NCBI GenBank assembly: GCA_905202055.1
Contig: CAJKQK010000025.1
Location: 1-23,540 of the forward strand
Direction: 5' to 3'
Source of the DNA: an uncultured Oxalobacter sp.
GTDB lineage: Bacteria; Pseudomonadota; Gammaproteobacteria; Burkholderiales; Burkholderiaceae_D
Length of the DNA stretch: 23,540 bases
The notes under the pieces were generated by a model. That model worked only from the letters and a program-made list of their open reading frames with translations. It was not told where the DNA came from and did not search any database. Below are positions 1 to 8,321 of the stretch, one piece after another. The stretch's first letter is position 1; every line of letters begins with the position of its first letter. The position numbers and the translations under genes are program-made.

Positions 1-215
1 TTACGGCAGACTCCATCACCAATGAAAAAGGTGAAAGTTTTTATCTGGTTCGCGTCAGAACGAAGAAAAACTATCTGGGTACCGAAGAAAAGCCGCTTCC
101 GATCATTCCTGGCATGATGGCATCCGCCAGCATCAAAACCGGAAGCAAGAGTCTGATGACGTATCTGTTGAAACCGATTTTCAAGGCGAAAACAGATGCA
201 TTAACCGAAAGATAA
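1..215 (+). CDS. Type I secretion membrane-fusion protein, C-terminal fragment (HlyD/LapC family)
   Basis: This is the 3' end of a gene that begins before the window. Reading from base 3 gives 70 residues, then TAA at 213-215. The visible part carries the typical end of HlyD-type adaptors: a beta-barrel strand (FYLVRVRTKKNYLG), the segment LPIIPGMMASASIKTG, and the closing SLMTYLLKPI. In this family the periplasmic adaptor links an inner-membrane ABC transporter to a TolC-like outer-membrane channel, and exports RTX toxins or large adhesins. The ABC transporter, channel and substrate would lie upstream, outside the window. An intrinsic terminator follows at once. The family call is firm; the substrate cannot be judged from this fragment. 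Confidence 0.85.
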   Translation, partial: TADSITNEKGESFYLVRVRTKKNYLGTEEKPLPIIPGMMASASIKTGSKSLMTYLLKPIFKAKTDALTER

Positions 216-228
216 GTTTTTGTACAAT

Positions 229-258
229 AAAAAAGGCACCCGTATGGGTGCCTTTTTT
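229..258. terminator. Bidirectional intrinsic terminator between the hlyD-like gene and the response regulator gene
   Basis: A perfect 7-bp stem (GGCACCC at 235-241, GGGTGCC at 246-252) with loop GTAT has an A-run on the left and TTTTTTATTTT on the right. It can therefore stop transcription from both sides. It lies between the + gene ending at 215 and the - gene ending at 297. Confidence 0.9.
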
Positions 259-296
259 ATTTTCAGATAGCCGTGAATTTCCGTTGTCCGTGTCCG

Positions 297-962
297 TCAG
301 ACGTGTCCGGACATAAGAACAACCAGCTGCAATCTGTCTTTCACATCCAGTTTCTCGAATATGGAACTCAAATGTGCCTTGACTGTTCTCTCTGCGATAT
401 CAAGCTCTTTGGCAACTGCCTTATTACTGCATCCCTTATTGATCAGCCTGGCAATTTCCACTTCGCGTCGTGTCAAACCATTCAGGGGATTGGTTCCGGC
501 TGCGGCAAAAGAACCGGTTTCTTCGTTTTGCCGTGCATCAGGTTTCGCAGGTATGGCAGATTCATGAAGCCTTGCCATCAATGCAGGAATACCGGCTGAA
601 GACAGCCAGACACCTTTTTTGGAAACGACTGAAAGAATCTTTCTGCACTCGGCCTCTCCAAGTGTGGGAGGACAACAGGCAACTGCGCCAATGGCGAGAC
701 TGGCCAGCTCGGCGGCAGGTGTAAACGAAATCCCCCCGAAAATGAGCCTGGCCTGATTCTTCAGAGAAGCAATCTTTTTCAATATTTCCGAATCGCGCGC
801 ACCCGGCAAATTCATATCCAGAACAATCAGATCCACCGGATTGGCCGGGAGAAAATCCAATAACGTTGCAATGGAATCCATCAGCCTGACAGTCACCTTG
901 CTGCCGCTTATTTTCATCCAGCGCGCAGCGAATTTTTCATTGGATGTAGCGATTACATACAT
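297..962 (-). CDS. LuxR/NarL-family response regulator with atypical receiver domain
   Basis: A 221-residue DNA-binding regulator. The N-terminal half (about 1-120) is receiver-like, with the candidate phosphoacceptor Asp49 in LIVLDMNLPG. The C-terminal half carries a LuxR (GerE) helix-turn-helix (LTRREVEIARLINKGCSNKA, then DIAERTVKAHLSSIFEKL). I chose the ATG at 962 because AAGG precedes it by 8 bases and the protein then starts directly with the receiver beta-strand; a longer frame to 1043 adds 27 residues of no receiver character. The receiver lacks the acidic pair after strand 1 (TS in its place) and the conserved Lys near the end (Pro in its place), so classic Asp phosphorylation is doubtful. 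No histidine kinase is nearby. It faces the type I secretion gene across a shared terminator, which may or may not mean co-function. Confidence 0.85.
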   Translation of the reverse strand: MYVIATSNEKFAARWMKISGSKVTVRLMDSIATLLDFLPANPVDLIVLDMNLPGARDSEILKKIASLKNQARLIFGGISFTPAAELASLAIGAVACCPPTLGEAECRKILSVVSKKGVWLSSAGIPALMARLHESAIPAKPDARQNEETGSFAAAGTNPLNGLTRREVEIARLINKGCSNKAVAKELDIAERTVKAHLSSIFEKLDVKDRLQLVVLMSGHV

Positions 963-1101
963 GAAGGTGACCTTGTAATAACAATCAATATGTCCTGCTT
1001 TTCGCTTTCCACAAGAAAACCGGTGCAAGAACCTTTTTGTCAATCTTACAAGATAATTAATTTTTCCTCGCGGAAATTTTTCAAATAGTCCGATCCGGCT
1101 A

Positions 1102-1138
1102 CAAAAAAAACAACACGGTTAAAGACTGCCTTGTTTTC
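1102..1138 (-). terminator. Probable terminator of the kamA-like gene
   Basis: On the minus strand, just after the stop at 1154, an AACAAGG/CCGTGTT stem (one A-G mismatch, 10-base loop) is followed by a run of eight T. The stem is imperfect but the T-run is strong. Confidence 0.5.
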
Positions 1139-1153
1139 ATCGGGCACAGAAAT

Positions 1154-3274
1154 TCAGATATCGAGATTAGTAAAACGTTCCGTGACCTGAAAATTATAAT
1201 CAGGATAGTGAAATAACGGAAAAAGTGGTTCAGTCTCGCCATGACGATAGCTCCACAAGGACTGATATTCGGCAGTCGTTTCACCCATTTCTTTCAATTG
1301 CCGCAAATAGGCGGCCACGGATTTATTCTCCACAATATAGACGTTTTTTGTCTGATTGATAATCGGGCTATGCGCTCGACCATGATCATAATCAAAACGA
1401 AGAATCCGATGCCCCCGTTCATCTATGCCGACTGTCTGGAAAGTCATGCTCTTGCCGATACCCGGTAAATTCAGCACATTTCTGTCCGTTGCCAGAAAAG
1501 GCAAATGATGGTGTTGCATAAAACGGTCCAATACATTTATCCGGGAAGGATAAGCGCTCATTTGCTGCAACAATTCTTCAGTCTGCATATCATTCATTAT
1601 GCCATCTGTTTTTTCTTCACAGGCTTCCTGCATGGAACGGCTGTTCGGTGTAAACAAAGCGGCATTCTCGTCAAACCCTTTGACCGAAAAGGTATAGTAA
1701 GGGACGACACCGGCTTTATTCAGTGTACGGCGCAATTTGGCCGCATGCCCCCTGCGCGATGCGGCAACGGAATAGACATGCTGGTTTGTGACGATCCAGC
1801 CTGCCGAGCCAAGTGCTTGCAGGGCTTTTCGGGATTCAGGGGTCACTTCCAGAGGAGACTGGAAATGGGTCTGGATAATGAATTGCTGAACTCCCGCCAG
1901 CGAGGCCTTCTCCCTGAATTCTTTCAGGATGACGAGCAATTCTTCATTGATGCGCATAGGCAAATAAGCCGGGAGGCGTGAACCCAGTCGCACTCTTTGC
2001 AATTCGGCATATTTTTCACCATCGTGCCGCAAACTGTTAGCCCGTCGCTTGCGCAAAGCCATCCGGTAGACGGCATCAAGCAATCTCCGTAAAGTGACAT
2101 TCTGGCTCATCAAGGCATCGCCGCCCGTGATGAGAATATCCCGCAAACGGGTGTCCTCTTCAAAATAGGACATCAGGCGGTTCAACTTTTGTTCCCAGCT
2201 TTCTTTGGGCTTTAGCTCTGCAAAATTGAAATTCAGTCGTTCACTCTGGAAATCGTACATTCGCTGGCACACGGCACACAGACCACCGCATGCCCTTCCC
2301 ATCGAATCGGGAATCATGATGGCGACATCAGGATAACGTCGATGGATGTTATGCCCTTGAGGCAACATCCAGCCGGCAACATTGGATTTGCCTGCCGCCA
2401 CCTCATCTTCACGCTCCCAGGCACGGATCTGTCCATATTCGTTTACCAGCTCTTCAGAATACAATACATAACTGCGAATGGCCCAGTCGTCGTAACCGTC
2501 TTTTTCCACATTCAGCAGTGAAAGGTAATAAGGAGTAACGAAAAAGGGCATGCCTTTCTTTCGGGCTTTTTGCAGCAATGCCAGCGTTTTCTTCGGCAGA
2601 CTTTTACCCATAAAATGGTTCAGTTCCGATGGACTTCTGATGGCAAGAGTCAAATGGAACCGATGGTCACTCCACCATTCCATTATCTGCGCCCGCTTTT
2701 GTTCATCGGTCATTCCATCAGAAAACTTGTATAGTGTCCTTTCACTATGTCTCCTCTTGATTTTCCCGATCAATAAAGAAACGATACGTTCCTTGTTACG
2801 TTCCCGCAAAGTCATTACCGAATCGTCGAGACCATCAGGCCAGCGTTTTTTGTACGGTTTCACTGTCAGTTGAACTCTGGGAATGTATCGCCCTTCGAGC
2901 TGCATAAACAGGACATACAGATCGACAAACAGGTCCGTAGGCATATCCCCCGGCAAAGTTTCCCCTTTAATGAAACGCGAAAGCAGAGTCAATGTTTTTA
3001 TTTCCAGGTCACTGCCACGTGACATCTCGTAGACGGATGTCGACTCATAGATGACGAACCACTTCAATGTCCTGGCGGCATCACGTTGCCAGCCAGTCGC
3101 AAAACGATCGGGATCAGCGACATGTTCACGCAGACTGGCAATGAAATCCGATACCTCACTGGACGTGTAAACAATCCGGTACCACTCAGGCAACTGTCGG
3201 GCAAACCTCCGACGAAGCCCGGCCATTGATAATTGCAATAAACCCCTCGGGGCTATTATCTTTTTTTCACTCAT
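1154..3274 (-). CDS. KamA-family radical SAM aminomutase, long form (glutamate 2,3-aminomutase-like residues)
   Basis: A 706-residue protein of the lysine 2,3-aminomutase family, PLP-dependent radical SAM enzymes that move an alpha-amino group to the beta carbon. The ATG at 3274 has GGAG about 8 bases upstream. Residues 1 to about 195 are an extension I cannot assign. The KamA core then starts (WWSDHRFHLT, VTPYYLSLLN). The radical SAM cluster motif CGGLCAVC has Cys329, Cys333 and Cys336. It is followed by LITGGDAL, a barrel segment (IIQTHFQSPLEVTPESRKAL, VTNQHV), and PGIGK with the likely PLP lysine Lys608. The two Asp residues that hold the lysine side chain in lysine aminomutase (Asp293 and Asp330) correspond to Lys532 (VPYYTFSVKG) and Asn602 (VLNLPGIGK). 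That pattern is reported for glutamate 2,3-aminomutase. The family call is certain; the glutamate substrate is inferred. The gene appears monocistronic. Confidence 0.85.
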   Translation of the reverse strand: MSEKKIIAPRGLLQLSMAGLRRRFARQLPEWYRIVYTSSEVSDFIASLREHVADPDRFATGWQRDAARTLKWFVIYESTSVYEMSRGSDLEIKTLTLLSRFIKGETLPGDMPTDLFVDLYVLFMQLEGRYIPRVQLTVKPYKKRWPDGLDDSVMTLRERNKERIVSLLIGKIKRRHSERTLYKFSDGMTDEQKRAQIMEWWSDHRFHLTLAIRSPSELNHFMGKSLPKKTLALLQKARKKGMPFFVTPYYLSLLNVEKDGYDDWAIRSYVLYSEELVNEYGQIRAWEREDEVAAGKSNVAGWMLPQGHNIHRRYPDVAIMIPDSMGRACGGLCAVCQRMYDFQSERLNFNFAELKPKESWEQKLNRLMSYFEEDTRLRDILITGGDALMSQNVTLRRLLDAVYRMALRKRRANSLRHDGEKYAELQRVRLGSRLPAYLPMRINEELLVILKEFREKASLAGVQQFIIQTHFQSPLEVTPESRKALQALGSAGWIVTNQHVYSVAASRRGHAAKLRRTLNKAGVVPYYTFSVKGFDENAALFTPNSRSMQEACEEKTDGIMNDMQTEELLQQMSAYPSRINVLDRFMQHHHLPFLATDRNVLNLPGIGKSMTFQTVGIDERGHRILRFDYDHGRAHSPIINQTKNVYIVENKSVAAYLRQLKEMGETTAEYQSLWSYRHGETEPLFPLFHYPDYNFQVTERFTNLDI

Positions 3275-3667
3275 GGTCAACTCTCCAACCCGTTACTGGA
3301 AGAAAATAGCCTGCAACACAGCAGAAAGCGATTGGTAGAGTGCCTTCTGCCAAAATAAACAGGACAACATTTATCTATAACTATAACAGATGTGCATTTT
3401 CACTCCTGAAACCGCTTGTTTCATTGCAAAAATAAATAAGCTTCCAGTATAGGCAGCGAAACAGGACCTGCTGGTTCTTTATGAAAATCAGGACAATCAC
3501 TCGACAAATATTTAAATTTTCAGTGTGAATCCGATTTTGCGGTTTCATAACCATAAGTGGCAAAATACGGTCTATAGTGTGTTATCTTGAATAAAGCAGC
3601 TTCCGGCCCTTGAAAAGCAACCGTTTTAAGGCCGTCAACCGATTGTCTTTCCTGTCAAATATTTGCC
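3275..3667. other. Divergent intergenic region between the kamA-like gene and pgi
   Basis: A 393-base AT-rich spacer that must hold the promoters of both divergent genes. It contains -10-like hexamers (TATAGT near 3573 on +; TATAGT/TATAGA near 3380 on -) but no convincing matching -35 boxes, so I do not call promoters. A 60-codon frame on the minus strand (3381-3563) has no start signal or family resemblance. Confidence 0.4.
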
Positions 3668-5314
3668 ATGAACACAACCAATCTCGTTAACGCAGCCATC
3701 TTTAAAGAATTGACCACACATCTTCAGGAGGCGAAAAAGTGGTCTCTTGCCGATCATTTTGAAAAAGATCCGGGCCGCTTTCCAGCCATGACCCTGACGG
3801 CAGGCGGCCTTTTTCTGGATTACTCCAAAAACTGTCTTTCCGGCAAAACGGTGGAACTGCTTGTCGAGCTGGCAAAAGAATGCCGGCTCGAACAAAAACG
3901 GGACGACATGTTTCGGGGCGACAAGATCAACACCACGGAACACCGTGCCGTTTTGCATACGGCACTTCGTGCACCCCGCTATGAAAAAGTACTGGTAGAC
4001 GGCAAAAATATCATTCCGGAAATACATGCCGTTCTCGATCGCATGCGCGTATTCTCCGAGAAAATCCATTCGGGAGAATGGAAGGGATTTTCCGGCAAAA
4101 AGATCACCGATATCGTCAATATCGGCATTGGTGGATCGGACCTCGGTCCGAGAATGGCAACTCAGGCATTGCGTCATTTTCATGTAAAAGGTCTCACGAT
4201 TCACTTCGTCGCCAACGTCGACGGGCACGATCTGGAAGCCGTGCTCGATAAAGTCGATCCGGAAACCACGCTGTTTATCATCGCTTCCAAAACGTTCACA
4301 ACACTTGAAACCATGCTCAATGCCCAGTCGGCGCGCAGCTGGTTTCTGAACTCGGGCACAATCCGGGACTTGTCCCGTCATTTCGTCGCTATTTCCACAA
4401 ATGCTCCTGCCGTCCGGAAATTCGGTATTCCCGAAGACAATATGTTTCCTTTCTGGGATTGGGTCGGGGGACGTTATTCGGTCTGGTCGGCCATCGGGCT
4501 ACCCCTTGTTCTGGCAATCGGATACAACCACTTTACGGAATTTCTGGCGGGCGCGTATGCAATGGACGTGCATTTCAAAAACGCTCCTCTGGCGTCCAAC
4601 ATGCCGGTCATTCTTGGACTCGTCGGTATCTGGAACCGTAATTTCCTGGGATATTCATCTGTTTCCATCGCTCCTTACCTTCAGGACCTGATCAGTTTCC
4701 CGAATTATCTTCAGCAACTGGAGATGGAAAGCAACGGAAAACAAATTCAGAAAAACGGGGAAGCGGTCGTTTACAAGACTTGTCCTGTCATCTGGGGCAA
4801 TATCGGAACGAATGGCCAGCACGCTTATTTCCAGTTGTTGCATCAGGGCACGGAAATTATCCCGGTCGATTTCATTACGGCACTCCAGCCGCATCACACG
4901 CTGCCAAAACATCACTCGGCACTACTGGCCAATTGCTTCGCCCAGTCCGAAGCCCTGATGGTCGGCAAGTCCGCCGAAAAAGTGCGCGCCGATCTGGAAG
5001 CAACCGGCATGACTTCCGCGGAAATAGCGGTACAGACACCCCAGAGAATGTTTCCGGGCAACCGGCCTAGCAACACCATATTGATGAATGTGCTCCGCCC
5101 TGAAACGCTCGGGGCGTTAATGGCCCTCTATGAACACAAGACCTTCGTTCAGGGCGCCATCTGGAACGTCAACAGTTTCGACCAGTGGGGCGTCGAACTG
5201 GGCAAGCTTCTGGCAAAAACGATTGAAAATGAACTGGAAGGAGATACTTCAGCCCGTCACGACAGTTCAACCTCCGGTTTGATTGCCCTGGCCAAAGCAA
5301 GCCTGAAAAATTAG
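3668..5314 (+). CDS. pgi: Glucose-6-phosphate isomerase
   Basis: A full-length (548 residues) phosphoglucose isomerase that interconverts glucose 6-phosphate and fructose 6-phosphate in the cytoplasm. Family signatures are present in order: NIGIGGSDLGPRMA, ASKTFTTLETM with the phosphate-binding Ser/Thr cluster, DWVGGRYSVWSAIGLP, MESNGK with catalytic Glu354, NGQHAYFQLLHQGT with His385, and WGVELGKLLA with Lys513. These positions are one less than in the E. coli enzyme, so the protein is essentially collinear with it. No clear Shine-Dalgarno sequence precedes the ATG, but the N-terminus aligns well. In an organism growing on one- or two-carbon acids it would act in the gluconeogenic direction. 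It ends at a bidirectional terminator. Confidence 0.98.
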   Translation: MNTTNLVNAAIFKELTTHLQEAKKWSLADHFEKDPGRFPAMTLTAGGLFLDYSKNCLSGKTVELLVELAKECRLEQKRDDMFRGDKINTTEHRAVLHTALRAPRYEKVLVDGKNIIPEIHAVLDRMRVFSEKIHSGEWKGFSGKKITDIVNIGIGGSDLGPRMATQALRHFHVKGLTIHFVANVDGHDLEAVLDKVDPETTLFIIASKTFTTLETMLNAQSARSWFLNSGTIRDLSRHFVAISTNAPAVRKFGIPEDNMFPFWDWVGGRYSVWSAIGLPLVLAIGYNHFTEFLAGAYAMDVHFKNAPLASNMPVILGLVGIWNRNFLGYSSVSIAPYLQDLISFPNYLQQLEMESNGKQIQKNGEAVVYKTCPVIWGNIGTNGQHAYFQLLHQGTEIIPVDFITALQPHHTLPKHHSALLANCFAQSEALMVGKSAEKVRADLEATGMTSAEIAVQTPQRMFPGNRPSNTILMNVLRPETLGALMALYEHKTFVQGAIWNVNSFDQWGVELGKLLAKTIENELEGDTSARHDSSTSGLIALAKASLKN

Positions 5315-5328
5315 GACGCATTCCGGCT

Positions 5329-5361
5329 GAAAAAAGCACAATCGTCGATTGTGCTTTTTTG
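5329..5361. terminator. Bidirectional intrinsic terminator between pgi and the DUF1254 gene
   Basis: A near-perfect palindrome (GCACAATCG at 5336-5344, CGATTGTGC at 5346-5354) is flanked by AAAAA on the left and TTTTTT on the right. It sits between convergent genes ending at 5314 (+) and 5373 (-). Confidence 0.92.
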
Positions 5362-5372
5362 TCTGGAGTTCT

Positions 5373-6893
5373 CTACCGATACGCCGTCCTGATGAGAACG
5401 GGCTGTTTTGATTTCGGATCGGACGATAATATCGATGCATTGTCAGGATCAGGCTTATTGTTCATTCTGATAATTTTCGGCGATGTCCACTGACCTTTCA
5501 ATACGTCTTCTTTCGGCTGGTAAAGTTGAAGCAACAGGAAGAATTTCCCCTCCGGAACCGGCATCCAGTTACCCAGTTTTTCCTCTGCCGGTTTCTGGTG
5601 CTGGAGATACAGGGTCAACGTCCCATCCTCATTTAATTTGAATGATTGCCTGTTCGAACTGATCGTATAGGAACTGGCCGGATTGAATGCGGAAAACTGC
5701 TGCGATACCGGATAGGCCGACAAAGACCAGAAAGCGCTGACCGGAGGCAACCTGTTTTTGTCGAATTTCATTTCATACTGGCTCTTGCCGTTCAGTTTCT
5801 TGTTATTTGCACTGACTTCATAGATGATTCCCCAGATTTCTTCTGAAGAATTGCCGTAAAGATTTTTTGAAGCGATATAGGCCCGGTAAGGATAATTCTC
5901 CTTCAGCAGGTTGGAGCTGTTTCCGTACAGGACAGGAACCTTGACGTTCGTTTTCGACATGGCATCCAGCTCTGCCTGTCCAGCAGCCATTCCATCTATC
6001 AGCGCTTTTTTCTCGGAATCCGACATAGTGGAATAATCGAAAACCTTGCCCGGGACGATTCCTATTTCGGCAAAGCGTTTCATCATGCCGCTCTCCTCTT
6101 TTGGAACCGTACAAAATTGCAGCATGAAATTGAGATAAGTGAAAAACTCGGGTGTTTTGGCTTTCGCAGAGTTATAAACCGGAAAATTCAATGGCTGCGG
6201 AGCAGGCGGCGGAGTTGTATGCGCATACTGGCTGATGGGTTCAACTTTATATTGACCCATTATGTTCGTATTTTTTACAGCATCGTCTCCGATCTGAAGC
6301 CGGAACATGGCGAATACGAATGAAGAAGGCGATTCGACAACCCGGGAAACACCTTCCGGTTTATGACCTTTCCAGCCCGGAGCGACCAGCAGAAGGCGTC
6401 CCCCACGACTTCCTTCTTTCTGGCTGCTGAAGTAGTCGAAATCGTTTCCGAACAAATCGACAAACTGGACCGAAAAATAACGCTTTTCCTCTACCGGAGC
6501 AATCGTGACGACAATAGGTTCACGACGCAAATCCAGCCAGGCACTGCCATAGGCCATATCCGTTTTACCCGGTTTCACACTGATTTCAGTCAGGGTTTGT
6601 ATTTTTTCTCCATTGCCGTTTTCCGTCGCTTCTTCCGTTTCGGCAACTTCCACTTCGGTCGTCAGCTGCATGGGTAAAACGGCCAGTTCATTGAAAGGTT
6701 TCACGAAATTCGGATTCTGCGTATCGATGGCGGTAATACTCATATTCCGATAATTCTCAACGATCGGATACCCATAAATATAAGCTTCCTTGGCAATCTG
6801 GGTGATTTCCGTTTCATTGAGGCGTTTTTTCTGATGACATGACGCCAGCAGAAAAACCGCCAGTAAACCAATCAAAATATGCGTGAATTTCAT
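5373..6893 (-). CDS. DUF1254/DUF1214 domain lipoprotein
   Basis: A 506-residue exported protein of unknown function. The ATG at 6893 gives MKFTHILIGLLAVFLLASC, a lipoprotein signal peptide with lipobox LASC, so the mature protein is likely lipid-anchored in the envelope. Residues of about 35-190 match DUF1254 (EAYIYGYPIVENYRNM, AYGSAWLDLRREPIVV, RYFSVQFVDLFGNDFDYF, GWKGHKPEG). The C-terminal third matches DUF1214 (PVSAFWSLSAYPVSQQF, DGTLTLYLQHQKPAEEKLGN, a GQWTSPKI ending). Between the DUF1254 blocks, an acidic, low-complexity stretch (VEVAETEEATENGNGEK) replaces the usual short link. No clear ribosome site is seen; a TTG four codons upstream is a weaker start. The families are certain; the function is not known. 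Confidence 0.9.
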   Translation of the reverse strand: MKFTHILIGLLAVFLLASCHQKKRLNETEITQIAKEAYIYGYPIVENYRNMSITAIDTQNPNFVKPFNELAVLPMQLTTEVEVAETEEATENGNGEKIQTLTEISVKPGKTDMAYGSAWLDLRREPIVVTIAPVEEKRYFSVQFVDLFGNDFDYFSSQKEGSRGGRLLLVAPGWKGHKPEGVSRVVESPSSFVFAMFRLQIGDDAVKNTNIMGQYKVEPISQYAHTTPPPAPQPLNFPVYNSAKAKTPEFFTYLNFMLQFCTVPKEESGMMKRFAEIGIVPGKVFDYSTMSDSEKKALIDGMAAGQAELDAMSKTNVKVPVLYGNSSNLLKENYPYRAYIASKNLYGNSSEEIWGIIYEVSANNKKLNGKSQYEMKFDKNRLPPVSAFWSLSAYPVSQQFSAFNPASSYTISSNRQSFKLNEDGTLTLYLQHQKPAEEKLGNWMPVPEGKFFLLLQLYQPKEDVLKGQWTSPKIIRMNNKPDPDNASILSSDPKSKQPVLIRTAYR

Positions 6894-7251
6894 AAAATCA
6901 GTCAATTATGGCCAGCAAAACAATATTGTCTTGAAAATTAAATAAAAAATTGTTTTATTGAAATGAATCGTACTTCAGCCAATCCCAAATTTCCACGAAA
7001 GATTGGATATATCAATAAAATTTTTTTGATCGTTCGCTTATACTTGTATCAGAGACAGGTTCACGCGAGACGATACTTCACGGAATTGACGAAAAATGAC
7101 TATTCATTCTTCTGTCGGCTGATATCTTCACGCTTTAATCCGTTTTTCATATTGACTATTGCCGTATAGAAGTAACAGAGCCGCCATTATGTGTTAATTT
7201 GAAACAGTGACTCCATATCCAAGCTGCCCCAACCCTTTGTGAAGGTAAAAT
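6894..7251. other. Divergent intergenic region between the DUF1254 gene and tal
   Basis: A 358-base AT-rich region expected to hold both promoters. A TATACT hexamer at about 7038 and a TTGACT at about 7150 (+) are isolated, without partner boxes at proper spacing. The tal ribosome site GAAGG is at 7241-7245. A 68-codon + frame (6963-7169) looks like chance. Confidence 0.4.
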
Positions 7252-8187
7252 ATGAACCAACTGGAACAATTGAAACAATATACGACCGTTGTAGCAGACA
7301 CAGGTGATTTCCAGTCCATCGAGCGTTATTCACCGGAAGATTCCACGACCAATCCTTCGCTGATTCTAAAAGCCGTTCAAAAAGAGTCGTATGAATCGCT
7401 GCTGGAAAAAACCGTTCGTGACAATCAAGGCAAAACAACGGAAGAAATCATGGACCGCCTGCTGGTCGCTTTCGGTGTGGAAATCCTGAAAATCGTTCCG
7501 GGCCGTGTTTCAACCGAAACGGACGCACGCCTGTCGTTCGATACCGAAGGCAGCATCAAAAAGGGACGTGAACTGATTGCGCTATACAAGGCAAACGGCA
7601 TTTCTCCTGACCGTGTCCTGATCAAAATCGCTTCCACATGGGAAGGCATCCGTGCCGCGGAAGTCCTTCAGAAAGAGGGCATCCGCTGCAATATGACGCT
7701 GATGTTTTCCCTGCCACAGGCCGTTGCCTGTGCCGAGGCAAAGGTCCAGCTGATCTCCCCCTTCGTTGGCCGCATTTACGACTGGTACAAAAAGCAGACG
7801 GGCACCGATTACACGGGTGCGGACGATCCGGGTGTCCAGTCCGTCAAGCGCATTTACGATTACTATCGCAAGTTCGGATATCCGACCGAAGTGATGGGAG
7901 CCAGTTTCAGAAACACTTCCCAGATCATCGAACTGGCCGGTTGCGACCTTTTGACGATCAGTCCGGAACTGTTGCAGAAACTCTCCGAGTCCGATGCACA
8001 TCTCACCCGCAAACTCAGCCCGGAACTTGCGAAGGCCGATCCTATCGAAAGAGTCACCTACGACGAAAAATCATTCCGGCTTGCCCTGAACAACGAAGCC
8101 ATGGCGACGGAAAAACTTTCCGAAGGAATCCGCCTGTTTTGTGCAGATACAGTAAAATTGGAAAAAATGATCGACGCCTTGCGCTGA
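7252..8187 (+). CDS. tal: Transaldolase (TalB type)
   Basis: A 311-residue class I transaldolase. It moves a dihydroxyacetone unit between sugar phosphates in the non-oxidative pentose phosphate pathway. The start is supported by GAAGG 6 bases upstream of ATG. Motifs in order: VVADTGDF with Asp16, STTNPSLILKA, VPGRVSTETDARLSFD with Glu89, LIKIASTWEGIRAAE with the Schiff-base Lys125, CNMTLMFSLPQAVAC, and SPFVGRIYDW. Asp16, Glu89 and Lys125 correspond to the catalytic triad of E. coli TalB. The length is a few residues below the usual 316. With pgi 2 kb upstream it feeds sugar-phosphate synthesis, though the two genes are separate units. Confidence 0.97.
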   Translation: MNQLEQLKQYTTVVADTGDFQSIERYSPEDSTTNPSLILKAVQKESYESLLEKTVRDNQGKTTEEIMDRLLVAFGVEILKIVPGRVSTETDARLSFDTEGSIKKGRELIALYKANGISPDRVLIKIASTWEGIRAAEVLQKEGIRCNMTLMFSLPQAVACAEAKVQLISPFVGRIYDWYKKQTGTDYTGADDPGVQSVKRIYDYYRKFGYPTEVMGASFRNTSQIIELAGCDLLTISPELLQKLSESDAHLTRKLSPELAKADPIERVTYDEKSFRLALNNEAMATEKLSEGIRLFCADTVKLEKMIDALR

Positions 8188-8206
8188 CCGTTTAAAAAGT
8201 TTTATT

Positions 8207-8253
8207 CACGAATGGTGCTTTCTTCTGACGAAGAAAGCACCATTCGTGGTTTT
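8207..8253 (+). terminator. Long perfect hairpin after tal (terminator-like)
   Basis: An 18-bp perfect inverted repeat (8207-8224 and 8231-8248; arms begin CACGAATGG and end CCATTCGTG) has a six-base loop, CTGACG. It starts 19 bases after the tal stop. Only GTTTT follows, a short T-run for so long a stem. Confidence 0.75.
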
Positions 8254-8321
8254 GGGGAACGTTTTCCTGATTAATACTCGTTCTCATTTACGGATCTTAT
8301 TATTGATTCCACCTTCTTATC

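Noticed and set aside
963..1043. N-terminal 27-residue extension of the response regulator
   Set aside because: The extra residues are not receiver-like, while the ATG at 962 has a proper AAGG site and starts directly at the first receiver strand.
3381..3563. A 60-codon minus-strand frame upstream of the kamA-like gene
   Set aside because: No ribosome site, no recognisable sequence, and it lies in an AT-rich promoter region.
6963..7169. A 68-codon plus-strand frame upstream of tal
   Set aside because: No start signal and arbitrary composition; most likely chance in the intergenic region.
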